From the NCBI RefSeq assembly GCF_964273065.1, contig NZ_OZ186815.1, positions 3,906,001 through 3,970,000 on the forward strand: a stretch of DNA of 64,000 nt. The letters are read 5' to 3'. How positions within the stretch are numbered: position 1 is the stretch's first letter; each line of letters starts with the position of its first letter. The DNA comes from Nocardiopsis dassonvillei_B. Its GTDB lineage: Bacteria; Actinomycetota; Actinomycetes; Streptosporangiales; Streptosporangiaceae. Below the pieces are notes generated by a model. It saw only the letters and a list, made by a program, of their open reading frames with translations, was not told the origin of the DNA and ran no database searches. The position numbers and the translations under genes are program-made. Shown here in pieces: positions 22,485 to 31,024 of the stretch.

Positions 22485-25400
22485 CGCCGTGCCGATCTCG
22501 CCCACGCGGTCGGCCAGCAGCCCGATCGCGCCGATGGCGCGGGTCATCGGGTCGTCCTCCGCCCCGCCCAGGGCACGGCTGCGGCGGAACGCCGCCTTGA
22601 CCTGCGCCCAGCGGGCCTCCTGCTCCGGGGTCATCGTCCCGCGCAGCTCGGCCAGCTTGAGCAGGTTGGCCTCCGCACCCGAGGTCAGGGTCTGCGCCTC
22701 GCCCAGGTAGTGGTCGTCGATGACGGCCTCCACCTCGGCGTCGTTCATGACCGGCACGAGCTTCTCCGCGAGCCGGTTCATGTTCCGGTAGGAGCCCTGG
22801 AGGCGGAACGGCGGCTCGGTGCGGGCGTCCTCGGACTGCGCGGCCGAGGCGATGTACGCCTGGTTGTTGGCCAGCACGACCTCCTGCACCCGCAGCATCT
22901 TGCGCAGCACCGACACGATCCGCTCGACCTCGATCGCCGAGTACGGGTGGCTCATCTGGTCGAGGGTCACCGAGTCGTCCCCCCGCGCCAGGCGCACGAA
23001 CCGGTGGATGTCCTCCCGGTCCCGCGTGGACAGCGGCGCCAGGGTCGGGTTTGAGGTGAGCGCGTTCTCGATGTAGCTCAGCGAGAACAGCTCCTCCTTC
23101 CCCGACAGCACGTCGCCCAGGTTGTACACGTCGGCTCGGTTGGCCAGCATGTCCGGGATGCGGAACCGCTTGCCCTGCTCGGTGTACGGGTTGCCGGCCA
23201 TGCAGACCGCGAACCGCTTCCCGCGCAGGTCGTAGGTGCGGGTCCGCCCGTTCCAGACGCCCTCCATCTTGCGCTGGCCGTCGCAGAGCGAGATGAACTT
23301 CTGGAGCAGCTCCGGGTCGGTGTGCTGGATGTCGTCCAGGTACAGCATCGTGTTGGTGCCCATCTCCAGGGCGAAGGAGATCTTCTCGACCTCCTGCCGG
23401 GAGGTGGCGTCGGGCGCCTCCGCCGGGTCCAGGGAGGTCACCCCGTGCCCCAGGGCGGGCCCGTTGACCTTGACGAACACCAGGCCCAGCCGGCTCGCCA
23501 CGTACTCCATGAGGGTGGTCTTGCCGTAGCCCGGAGGGGAGATGAGCAGCAGCAGCCCGCTCTGGTCGGTGCGCTTGTCGTCGCCCGCCGCGCCCAGCTG
23601 CTTGGCGAGGTTGTCGCCGATGAGCGGCAGGTACGCCTCGTCCAGAAGCCGGTTCCGGACGAATCCGCTCATCACCTTCGGCTTGTACTCGTCCAGCCGC
23701 AGCCGCTCGCGCTCGGCGGCCACCAGGGCGTTGCGCCGCCGCTGGAAGTCCCGGTAGGCGGGCACCTCCTCCAGGCGGAACGCGCGGGTGCGCGGCAGGA
23801 ACTCGTCGAGCCGCACCTCCAGGGACCGGTCCCGGATCCGGGGGTGCGAGCCCAGCATCCCGGTGACGGTCTCGTGCACGGCGGCGGAGGACTCGTACCG
23901 GTCCACCTTGGCGACGGCGATCGCGGCGGCCTCGGGCAGGTCGCCGGGGTCGACGTCGTCGCGGGTGGCCGCGTACGCCTCCAGCCACGCGCCGATGAGC
24001 TGGTGGCGGGCGGCCAGGTCGTCGCCGAGCTTGCGCAGGTCGTCCTCGAAGGACTTGCGGGTGGTCTCGCGGGTGCTGCCCAGCGCCCGGGAGAACCGGT
24101 CCAGCAGGGCGCGCGCCCCCGCCCCGGAAACGAACCCCTGCTCGGCGGGCCCGTCGGCCGCCAGCTCCTCGAACAGGTACTCGCCGACGAGGTCCAGGTC
24201 GGCGTCCTGGTAGAGCCCCGTGTCGGTGAGGAACGCGTCCGCGGCCCCGGCGAGCTCGGTGCGCAGCGCGTCGATGGCGGAGGACCTGCGGGCCCCGAAC
24301 ACCGTGCGGGCGCGGGCCAGCGACGCCGCCCGGGTGGCCCAGGCGGTCTGCCGCCGCTGGTCGGCGCCGAACGCCCAGAACAGCTGGGCGGCCGCGCGTG
24401 TACGGCCCGGGTAGCGCAGCAGTCCGGCGCCGGTGCGCAGCCGCAGCAGCGCCGAGAGGATCTTCGCGGCGTCGTGGTCGTGCACGCCCCGCTCGTACCC
24501 CTCGTCGTAGCGGGTCTCGGCGGCCCTGCGCACCAGGGCGAGCAGTGAGCCGCCGTCCTCGGGGTTCAGTTCGGCCTCGTGCAGCCGGGCCAGGCCGTCC
24601 GCGCTCTCCTCGGCCTCGGCGAGCATCGACGCGGCCAGGTACTCGGCCCGGTACACGTCGGGGCTCTCCGACACCAGCAGGCGGTCCCACAGGTGCCGGG
24701 TCCTCGCGAACTCCGGGTCGGTCACCGGCTCCCGGAAATCGGTGCCGGTGATCGCCACCGCCATCTCCCCCTGGTACGGGGTGAGGGTCAGGTCGACGGG
24801 CTGGGAGTTGATCGCGAACCGGTGCCTGCCCAGGCGGATGGTCTCGCCGTCGTACAGGTCGGTGCGGTCCTGGAGCGACCGCCCCGCCTCCTGGCGGGCG
24901 GCGAGGATGCGGCCCTGGAGCTCCTCGGCGCGCACGGTGTCGCCGAGCTCGCGCATCTCCTCGGCGGTGCGGCGCAGCCGCGCCACCATGGCGTCCGACG
25001 CGAAGTAGGTGTTGACGTCCTCCAGGGTGGACAGCGACGCCACCCGTCGGTGCACGCCCTCCAGGACGCGCTCGGCGGAGGCCGCCAGCCGGTCGGCGCG
25101 GCGGGCCCGCTCGTCCACCAGTGCCTGCTTGCGGGTGGAGAACGCCTCGTACACGTCCTCGCGCTTGTCCGCCAGCTCCCCGAGGAAGTCCTCGAACTCG
25201 GCGAACCGCGACTCCAGGTTCTCCAGCTGGAGCATGATCCGCCCCAGCTGCTCGTCGCAGCGCTCGGGGTCGTCGGCGGCCGCCAGCGCCCCGGTGATGG
25301 CCTGCCCGAGCAGCGCGAACTCGGCCGCGAACTCGGCCCGGCCCTCCAGGGCCAGCAGTTCCCTGCGCCGGGCCTCCAGGGTGGCGCGGGCCCGGTTGAT

Positions 25401-27455
25401 CCCGGCCAGGACCTCGCTGATCCGCTCCAGGATGCGGGTGCGCACCTGCGCGTCGCCGATCTCCAGCGACCCGATGACCTCGGTGACCGTCTGGAGGCCC
25501 TCGGTCTGCGCGGCGATCCGCTCGCCCACGGCGGCGGCGGCGCTGACCGCCTCGATGGTCTCGGCCTCCTCGACCAGCCGCCCCACCTCGGAGTGGTAGC
25601 CGTCGAAGGCGTCCTCCTGCTCCAGGAACGCCACGGTGCGGCGGCCCACGGAGCCGATCTCCTCCTCCAGGGAGCGGTCCAGCCCGGCGAGCCGGTCGGC
25701 GTCCACGTAGCGCATCTCGCCCAGCGTGGCGGCCTGCCCCTGGGCGCGGCGCAGCTCGGTGAGCCGGGTGATCCAGCCCTCCGCGGACCGCGGGGTCTCC
25801 CCGCGGGAGGTGCGGACGAGCGCGGTCGCCCTCTCCTCCGCCGCGGCCAGGGCCTCGGCGGCCTGCGCGGTGAGGGCCTGGACGGTCTCGAACTCCTCCA
25901 GCACCCGCTCGGCGGTGGCGCGCACCTCGGAGAGGGGGCCGGCCAGGTCGCCCAGATCCTCCTCGCCCAGCCAGTGGAACCGGTCGGCCACCCGGCGGCA
26001 GGCGCCGATGAGCGCCTCGAACACCTCGGTGGAGGGCCGCATGTCCTGCGCCATCCGCGCCACCGACAGGCAGTCCGACACGCCCCGCACCAGCTCGGCG
26101 TTGCCGACCCGCTCCAGCGGGCCGCTGCCGACCGGCTGGGCGGCGGCGTACTCGTCCGACACGTACGGGGTCTGCCACACCTGCATGGGGTGGACCCGGG
26201 TGGGCTCGCCCGAGGTCTCCCGGAACACCGTCATGGTGCCGTCGCCGAACAGGGAGTACCCGTGGCAGACGATCGGGTTGGCGACCTCCTTGCGGATGGT
26301 GTTGTACGACAGCAGCAGGCTGCGCCCGTCCGCCCGCGAGTGGAAGACGTACAGCACGTCCTCGCCGTTGGGCGAGCGGACCACCCGCTCGAACTCCAGG
26401 TCGGTGACGTCGGTGTCGAACGTCCGGGCGACCCCGGTGGCCAGGTAGTAGCCGCCGGGGAAGATCAGGCCCTGGTCGTCGGGCAGCCGCTGGCAGGACT
26501 GGCCGATCCCGTCCAGCCGCAGCACGTCCTTGGTGTGCCGGTTGAAGACCAGGTGCCGCCACGCGGTCTCGTTGTAGGGCCGCACCCGCAGCAGGACGAG
26601 CGGACCGACCTCGGCGTAGAACACCGAGGCGTCGGCCAGGCTCTGCAGCGCCTCGTCGACGGGCTCGCTGTAGATGCCCTCGCCGACCTCGGTGTTGTTC
26701 TCGATCTTGATGGTGAGGTCGCCGCCCACCGTCTCCACGAACAGCTCGTCGAGGATGGAGATGTGCGGGTGGCGGCCCAGGACGTGGTCCTCGCGGGTGG
26801 TCTCCACCCACGAGAAGTCGTGCGAGGGCGGGAACACGTGGTCGCGCTCGCCGCGCTCGTCGAGGTAGGCGGGCTCCCCGGTGGGCGACACCGCCCACCG
26901 CAGCACCCGCACGTCCTCCGTCTGCGGGCCGATCTGGAAGACGGCCAGCAGCCGCTCCTCGACCCTGCGCAGCTGGAGGAGGCGGGCGTCGCGGTAGTAG
27001 CGGTACAGCTGTCCGAAGTCCTGCCGGAACCGCGCGTCCTCCAGCAGCCCGGGGAACTCGCCCTCGGGCGTGTCGGCGAAGGTGAACCCGTCGCCGTCGC
27101 GCTCGTAGCGGTGCAGTGAGAACACGTCGGAGACGTGCGTCTCCCGCTGCATGCCGATGAAGACGTTGTACCCGAACAGGATGGTGGCGCCGGCACCGTC
27201 GGTGGACCCGCCCACGGCGACGATGTCCCGGGGCGTGCAGTTGTGCTCGGTGCGGATCCGCTCGGTGCCGAGCAGGGTCAGCTCGGTTCCGCCGAACACC
27301 TCCAGCCGGCGGGAGTTCAGTTCCTCGGTACGGCGGGCCAGTTCACCGGTCTGCTCGCGGAGCCGGGCGCGGAGCACCTCGTAGGTGCCCGCGTCCAGCG
27401 CCCGCTCGTCGACGGTGTCCGGCCCGGGGACTGCGGTCTCCTGGACCTCGGTCAC
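22470..27455 (-). CDS. giant DUF3686-type AAA+ ATPase (flotillin-associated)
   Basis: A 1661-residue protein from GTG 27455, 11 bases after the flotillin stop. Residues about 1-480 are beta-rich and match DUF3686-type ATPases annotated as DNA repair ATPases (HISILDELFVETVGGDLTIKI, VLYVFHSRADGRSLLLSYNTI). A coiled-coil-rich centre (about 490-900) follows, then more helix. Near the C terminus is one AAA+ module: Walker A SPPGYGKTTLMEYVASRLG (about 1305-1323), Walker B MLYLDDIQH (about 1370) and a MoxR-like CMAGNPYTEQGKRFRIPDML. No membrane segment is visible. The DNA-repair label is an annotation tradition. Operon context suggests a remodelling ATPase on flotillin membrane domains. Confidence 0.85.
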   Translation of the reverse strand: MTEVQETAVPGPDTVDERALDAGTYEVLRARLREQTGELARRTEELNSRRLEVFGGTELTLLGTERIRTEHNCTPRDIVAVGGSTDGAGATILFGYNVFIGMQRETHVSDVFSLHRYERDGDGFTFADTPEGEFPGLLEDARFRQDFGQLYRYYRDARLLQLRRVEERLLAVFQIGPQTEDVRVLRWAVSPTGEPAYLDERGERDHVFPPSHDFSWVETTREDHVLGRHPHISILDELFVETVGGDLTIKIENNTEVGEGIYSEPVDEALQSLADASVFYAEVGPLVLLRVRPYNETAWRHLVFNRHTKDVLRLDGIGQSCQRLPDDQGLIFPGGYYLATGVARTFDTDVTDLEFERVVRSPNGEDVLYVFHSRADGRSLLLSYNTIRKEVANPIVCHGYSLFGDGTMTVFRETSGEPTRVHPMQVWQTPYVSDEYAAAQPVGSGPLERVGNAELVRGVSDCLSVARMAQDMRPSTEVFEALIGACRRVADRFHWLGEEDLGDLAGPLSEVRATAERVLEEFETVQALTAQAAEALAAAEERATALVRTSRGETPRSAEGWITRLTELRRAQGQAATLGEMRYVDADRLAGLDRSLEEEIGSVGRRTVAFLEQEDAFDGYHSEVGRLVEEAETIEAVSAAAAVGERIAAQTEGLQTVTEVIGSLEIGDAQVRTRILERISEVLAGINRARATLEARRRELLALEGRAEFAAEFALLGQAITGALAAADDPERCDEQLGRIMLQLENLESRFAEFEDFLGELADKREDVYEAFSTRKQALVDERARRADRLAASAERVLEGVHRRVASLSTLEDVNTYFASDAMVARLRRTAEEMRELGDTVRAEELQGRILAARQEAGRSLQDRTDLYDGETIRLGRHRFAINSQPVDLTLTPYQGEMAVAITGTDFREPVTDPEFARTRHLWDRLLVSESPDVYRAEYLAASMLAEAEESADGLARLHEAELNPEDGGSLLALVRRAAETRYDEGYERGVHDHDAAKILSALLRLRTGAGLLRYPGRTRAAAQLFWAFGADQRRQTAWATRAASLARARTVFGARRSSAIDALRTELAGAADAFLTDTGLYQDADLDLVGEYLFEELAADGPAEQGFVSGAGARALLDRFSRALGSTRETTRKSFEDDLRKLGDDLAARHQLIGAWLEAYAATRDDVDPGDLPEAAAIAVAKVDRYESSAAVHETVTGMLGSHPRIRDRSLEVRLDEFLPRTRAFRLEEVPAYRDFQRRRNALVAAERERLRLDEYKPKVMSGFVRNRLLDEAYLPLIGDNLAKQLGAAGDDKRTDQSGLLLLISPPGYGKTTLMEYVASRLGLVFVKVNGPALGHGVTSLDPAEAPDATSRQEVEKISFALEMGTNTMLYLDDIQHTDPELLQKFISLCDGQRKMEGVWNGRTRTYDLRGKRFAVCMAGNPYTEQGKRFRIPDMLANRADVYNLGDVLSGKEELFSLSYIENALTSNPTLAPLSTRDREDIHRFVRLARGDDSVTLDQMSHPYSAIEVERIVSVLRKMLRVQEVVLANNQAYIASAAQSEDARTEPPFRLQGSYRNMNRLAEKLVPVMNDAEVEAVIDDHYLGEAQTLTSGAEANLLKLAELRGTMTPEQEARWAQVKAAFRRSRALGGAEDDPMTRAIGAIGLLADRVGEIGTALDRD

Positions 27456-27466
27456 GGAGGACTACC

Positions 27467-29563
27467 TCACTGCTTCACGGCGTTGACGGAGTTCATGACG
27501 GGGGCGAGCGCCGTCACCGGCAGCTGGTCCAGGCCCATGGAGCGGGCCGTGGACAGCAGGCCGTTGAGCTTGCCGCTGTCGCCCCGGTCGGCGTTGATGA
27601 GCTTGAGCAGCAGCGCGGAGACGGTGAGGTTCTTGACGTCCTCGGTGTCCAGCGACGCGACGACCTTCTTGATGTCGCCGACGAAGTCGCCCTCGCCGTT
27701 CAGCCAGCTGCCGCCCAGCGCCTGCATCGTCTCGGAGCTGCCGACGAAGCCGTCCACGGCCTTGCCCAGGCCGATGGAGTTGACCATGCGGTCGAAGAAC
27801 ATCCCGTCGCCGCCGACGATGTTGATGTCGGCGTTCTCCAGACCGGTGGCCAGCACGGTCGCCTGGGCCTCGGCGACCTGGCGGTGGACGTCGATCCCGG
27901 CCAGGCGGACCTCCTTCTCGGCCTCCAGGCGCAGGCGGTACTCCTCGTGCTCGCGGCTGACCTGGTCCAGGGCGGCCATGGCCCCGGCCTTGTCGGTGAG
28001 GCCCGCGGCCTCGGCGCGCAGCTTGGCCTCGATGCCCTCGGCCTCGGCGAGCATCTTCGCCTGGACGGCCCTGGCGTCGGCCTCGGCCTTGAGGCGGGAG
28101 ACCTCGGCCTCGGCGGTGCCGACCTTCTCGATGGCCGCGGCGTCCTGCTCGCGGACCTGGACCTCGGCCAGGCCCTGGGCGGCGGCCTCGGCCTGGATGC
28201 CCTCGGCGAGGCGGATCTTGGCGCGGGTGTCGAGCTCGGCGGCCTGCTGGCGGGCCTCGGCGAGGGTCAGCTCCTCGGCTGCCCGGTGCTTGGCCGCGGC
28301 CTCCGCGGCCTCGGCGGCCTTGATGTCCTTGACCAGGCGCTCCTGGGCCTCGGCCTCGGCGTGGATGATGATGGCCTGGCGCTCGCGCTCGGCCTCCTCG
28401 ACCGCGCGCAGGCGCTTGATGGCCTCCTCCTGCTCGGCGACGGTGCGGTCGACGGCGACCCGCTCCCGGACGACGTCGGCGACCTCGCGCTTCTCGGCCT
28501 CGACCTCCTTGTCCTTGGAGATGCGGCTCAGCTCGGTCTCCCGCTCGCGGCCGATGACCTCCAGCATCCGGTCCTTCTCGATGCGCTCGGTCTCGATGGC
28601 GATGACGCGCTCGCGGTTCTTCTCCGCGACCGCGATCTCCCGCTGCTGGTTCTGGTGCTGGACGCCCAGCGCCTCGGAGGTGCGGATGTTGGCGGTCTCG
28701 GCCTTGAGCCGCTCCTCGGCCTGGACGCGCGCGGTCTCGGCCTCCTCGCGGGCCCTGATGATCTCGATCTCGCGCTTGGCCTTGGCCGCCGCCTCCTCGC
28801 GCCGCTTCTCCAGCTCGGCGAGGGTCTCGGCGGTCTCGGTGTTCTGGCGGTCGATCTCCTTCTTGCGGTCGTTCTCGAAGGCGTTGGTGCGCTTGTGCTC
28901 GGTGGCGGTGCGCTCGGTGATCTTCGAGATGCCCTGGGCGTCGAGGATGTTGTTGGAGTCGTGCTGGTGCAGCGGGGTCTGCTCCAGGTAGTCGATCGCC
29001 ACGTCCTCCAGCACGTAGCCGTTGAGGTCCTGGCCGATGACCTCGACGATCTGCTGGCGGAACTCCTCGCGCTGGGTGAACAGCTCCTCGAAGTCGAAGC
29101 GCTTGCCGACGGTCTTGAGGGCCTCGGCGAACTTCGCGTTGAACAGCTCCTGGAGCGTCTCGGGGTTGCTGGCGCGCTCGGTGCCGATGGCCTTGGCGAC
29201 CCGCTTGACGTCCTCCTCCGTCTCGTTGACCCGGATGAAGAACTTCACGCTGATGTCCGCGCGGATGTTGTCCTTGCACGTGAGGCCGTCGCGGCCGCGG
29301 CGGTCCAGGTCCAGGGTCTTGACCGAGATGTCCATGTACTCGGCCTTGTGGAGGATCGGCAGGATCACGGCACCGGTGAAGGTGACGTGGACGTCGCGCG
29401 TCTTGGAGATGATCAGCGCCTCGCCCTGCTTGACCTTCTTGAACATCTTCAGGATGGAGACGATCAGGAGGATGAGGACGAGGAGGGCGACGGCCAGGGA
29501 GATGCCGATGGTGAGGAACGCCGCGTCGGCGGCCTCTCCGGTGGATGGGGCGCTCAGCAACAC
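27467..29563 (-). CDS. flotillin / YqiK-like band-7 membrane scaffold protein
   Basis: A 698-residue protein. GTG 29563 was chosen because GAAAGG precedes it and the membrane segment follows directly (FLTIGISLAVALLVLILLIV). The band-7 domain spans about 35-260 (KVKQGEALIISKTRDVHVTF; VAIDYLEQTPLHQHDSNNILD). A very long Ala/Glu-rich coiled coil (about 270-600) follows, then a globular tail with GGDGMFFDRMVNSIGLGKAV. Flotillins oligomerise into membrane microdomains. It lies between a YqiJ-like gene and the giant ATPase in one operon, as yqiJ-yqiK are paired in Escherichia coli. Confidence 0.92.
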   Translation of the reverse strand: MLLSAPSTGEAADAAFLTIGISLAVALLVLILLIVSILKMFKKVKQGEALIISKTRDVHVTFTGAVILPILHKAEYMDISVKTLDLDRRGRDGLTCKDNIRADISVKFFIRVNETEEDVKRVAKAIGTERASNPETLQELFNAKFAEALKTVGKRFDFEELFTQREEFRQQIVEVIGQDLNGYVLEDVAIDYLEQTPLHQHDSNNILDAQGISKITERTATEHKRTNAFENDRKKEIDRQNTETAETLAELEKRREEAAAKAKREIEIIRAREEAETARVQAEERLKAETANIRTSEALGVQHQNQQREIAVAEKNRERVIAIETERIEKDRMLEVIGRERETELSRISKDKEVEAEKREVADVVRERVAVDRTVAEQEEAIKRLRAVEEAERERQAIIIHAEAEAQERLVKDIKAAEAAEAAAKHRAAEELTLAEARQQAAELDTRAKIRLAEGIQAEAAAQGLAEVQVREQDAAAIEKVGTAEAEVSRLKAEADARAVQAKMLAEAEGIEAKLRAEAAGLTDKAGAMAALDQVSREHEEYRLRLEAEKEVRLAGIDVHRQVAEAQATVLATGLENADINIVGGDGMFFDRMVNSIGLGKAVDGFVGSSETMQALGGSWLNGEGDFVGDIKKVVASLDTEDVKNLTVSALLLKLINADRGDSGKLNGLLSTARSMGLDQLPVTALAPVMNSVNAVKQ

Positions 29564-29957
29564 GTATGGGGGCCTTTCTGCGAATGACCGTGCGGGGTCG
29601 AGCGGCCGGTTCGGGGGCGGGTCGGGGGAGGGTGGTCCCGCGGTCACTCCCGGGGGAGGGGCTCGTGGAGTGGGACGCGGGGGGCCGTGGAACGGTTCCC
29701 GGTACCCGGGTGGACACGGCCCGTGACCTGCCGTCGACGGTCCGCGAGGAGGTCGCGGTTCCGTGCCGGTGCCGGTGCCGGGCCCGGATCTGAGGTGCCT
29801 CCGGCGGCGTCACCGGAGGAGCGGACGGCCGTCACCGGCGGTCGGGGCCGGTCCCCACCGGGGCGGCGGGCGGTGCGGTGGCGGGGGCGGTGCGGCGGCC
29901 GAGGGGCCGGGTGCCGCGGGGGTGCGCCGGGGAGCCTCCGGGGCCGCCCCGGGCCGG
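29564..29957. other. 394-bp gap between yqiJ-like and flotillin genes
   Basis: GC-rich sequence with no convincing gene, promoter or RNA structure. Reading frames here lack ribosome sites and have shadow-type composition. It may hold a second promoter for the flotillin-ATPase pair, but none can be shown. Confidence 0.4.
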
Positions 29958-30599
29958 TCAGTTCTGGCCGGGGTCCAGGGCCGGGTCGAAGCGGGTGACC
30001 AGGAAGACGTTCCGGTCGTCGCTGTGGTCGAAGATCAGGGCGGTGCTGCCCGGCGGCAGGACCTCGCCGCCGATGGTGCGCACCGGGATGGTGATGGAGG
30101 CCCCGCCCGCGGTGGTGAGCTCCGCGTGGCCGAAGCCCTCGTCGGCCGCGCCGATCCGGATCACGCAGGTGCGGCCGACCAGTTCGCTCCTGGACGACCC
30201 CCTGCGCCGGGGCAGGAACCGCTGCACGGCCATGACCGTGCCGCTGGTGAACGCCCACGCCGCGATCACGGCGATGACCAGGACGACGGCGCCGAGCGCC
30301 CAGGCCAGGGCGCTGCCAGAGGTGGTGAGGACACCGGCCATGATCCCGCCCATCATGCTCACGAACCAGGCGGAGAGCACCAGCATGGTGATCTCCACGG
30401 TCACCGGGGCCCTGCCCAGCCCCACCCGCCCGAGTACGGCGCTCGCGCCCACCGGGTCGCCGTCGGAGTCCACGGAGTCGAGCATCTCGGTGTCGGCCAG
30501 GCCGACCGCGACCACGATCCAGTAGACGACGACCACGAGGAGCATGGGCGTGAGCAGTACGGTCGGGAAGCCGAAGGCCGTGCTGAGAAACAGCCCCAC
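29958..30599 (-). CDS. YqiJ-like OB-fold membrane protein (NfeD-related)
   Basis: A 213-residue protein. GTG 30599 is preferred, with AAGGAG about ten bases upstream; GTG 30608 would crowd that site. It has hydrophobic segments near the start (FGFPTVLLTPMLLVVVVYWIV) and at about 80-135 (MLVLSAWFVSMMGGIMAGVL; ALAWALGAVVLVIAVIAAWAF). A soluble C-terminal OB-fold follows (LVGRTCVIRIGAADEGFGHAE then IPVRTIGGEVLPPGSTALIF). YqiJ/NfeD proteins partner flotillins. It is the first gene of the flotillin-ATPase operon. Confidence 0.8.
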   Translation of the reverse strand: MGLFLSTAFGFPTVLLTPMLLVVVVYWIVVAVGLADTEMLDSVDSDGDPVGASAVLGRVGLGRAPVTVEITMLVLSAWFVSMMGGIMAGVLTTSGSALAWALGAVVLVIAVIAAWAFTSGTVMAVQRFLPRRRGSSRSELVGRTCVIRIGAADEGFGHAELTTAGGASITIPVRTIGGEVLPPGSTALIFDHSDDRNVFLVTRFDPALDPGQN

Positions 30600-31024
30600 G
30601 CGGGTCACGCTCCTTCGCGTCCGTCCCGGGCCCCGGCGGCTTCGGGGGAGAAGCACCGTCTGTCCGGGGACCGTGCCCGGAACTCTACCGAACGTCCCAG
30701 TTCAGGGCGGGCGAGGGGGGCGGTGGTTGGCCGGAACCGGCCAGGGCCGGTCCGCATTTCCGCCGTGCGCGGGGGAGCGGGGGTTTAGGGGCGATTATTT
30801 CCGACCGGTGAATTCTTCGAGGTCCGCGGGTGTCGTTTTCCCCGAGCTCCCGTCCCCGCTTCCCGGGAGACCGTGGGCGACGGGCGCATATCACGTTGCG
30901 CGACGGCGCGATATTGAGAAGTATTCACGCGCTCGTGGGAGGAGAGGGGCTGTGGCGCTTCCCGGACGGCTGATTTAGTATCTGCTACCCCACAGAGGGA
31001 CAACGGGAGGGCCAGGTCGATCAC
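30600..31024. promoter_or_regulatory. divergent intergenic region between yqiJ-like gene and SARP 1
   Basis: A 425-base gap with no gene. It becomes less GC-rich from 30790 on. ATATCACGTT at 30888..30897 is the reverse complement of AACGTGATAT at 34417..34426, upstream of the second large SARP gene. TAGTAT at 30976..30981 is a possible -10 for SARP 1, without a clear -35. Confidence 0.4.

Noticed and set aside
22054..26898. A 1614-codon minus-strand frame overlapping the giant ATPase gene
   Set aside because: It is a different frame of the same strand with Arg/Gly/Pro-rich low-complexity translation, while the 22470..27455 frame carries Walker motifs and conserved segments.
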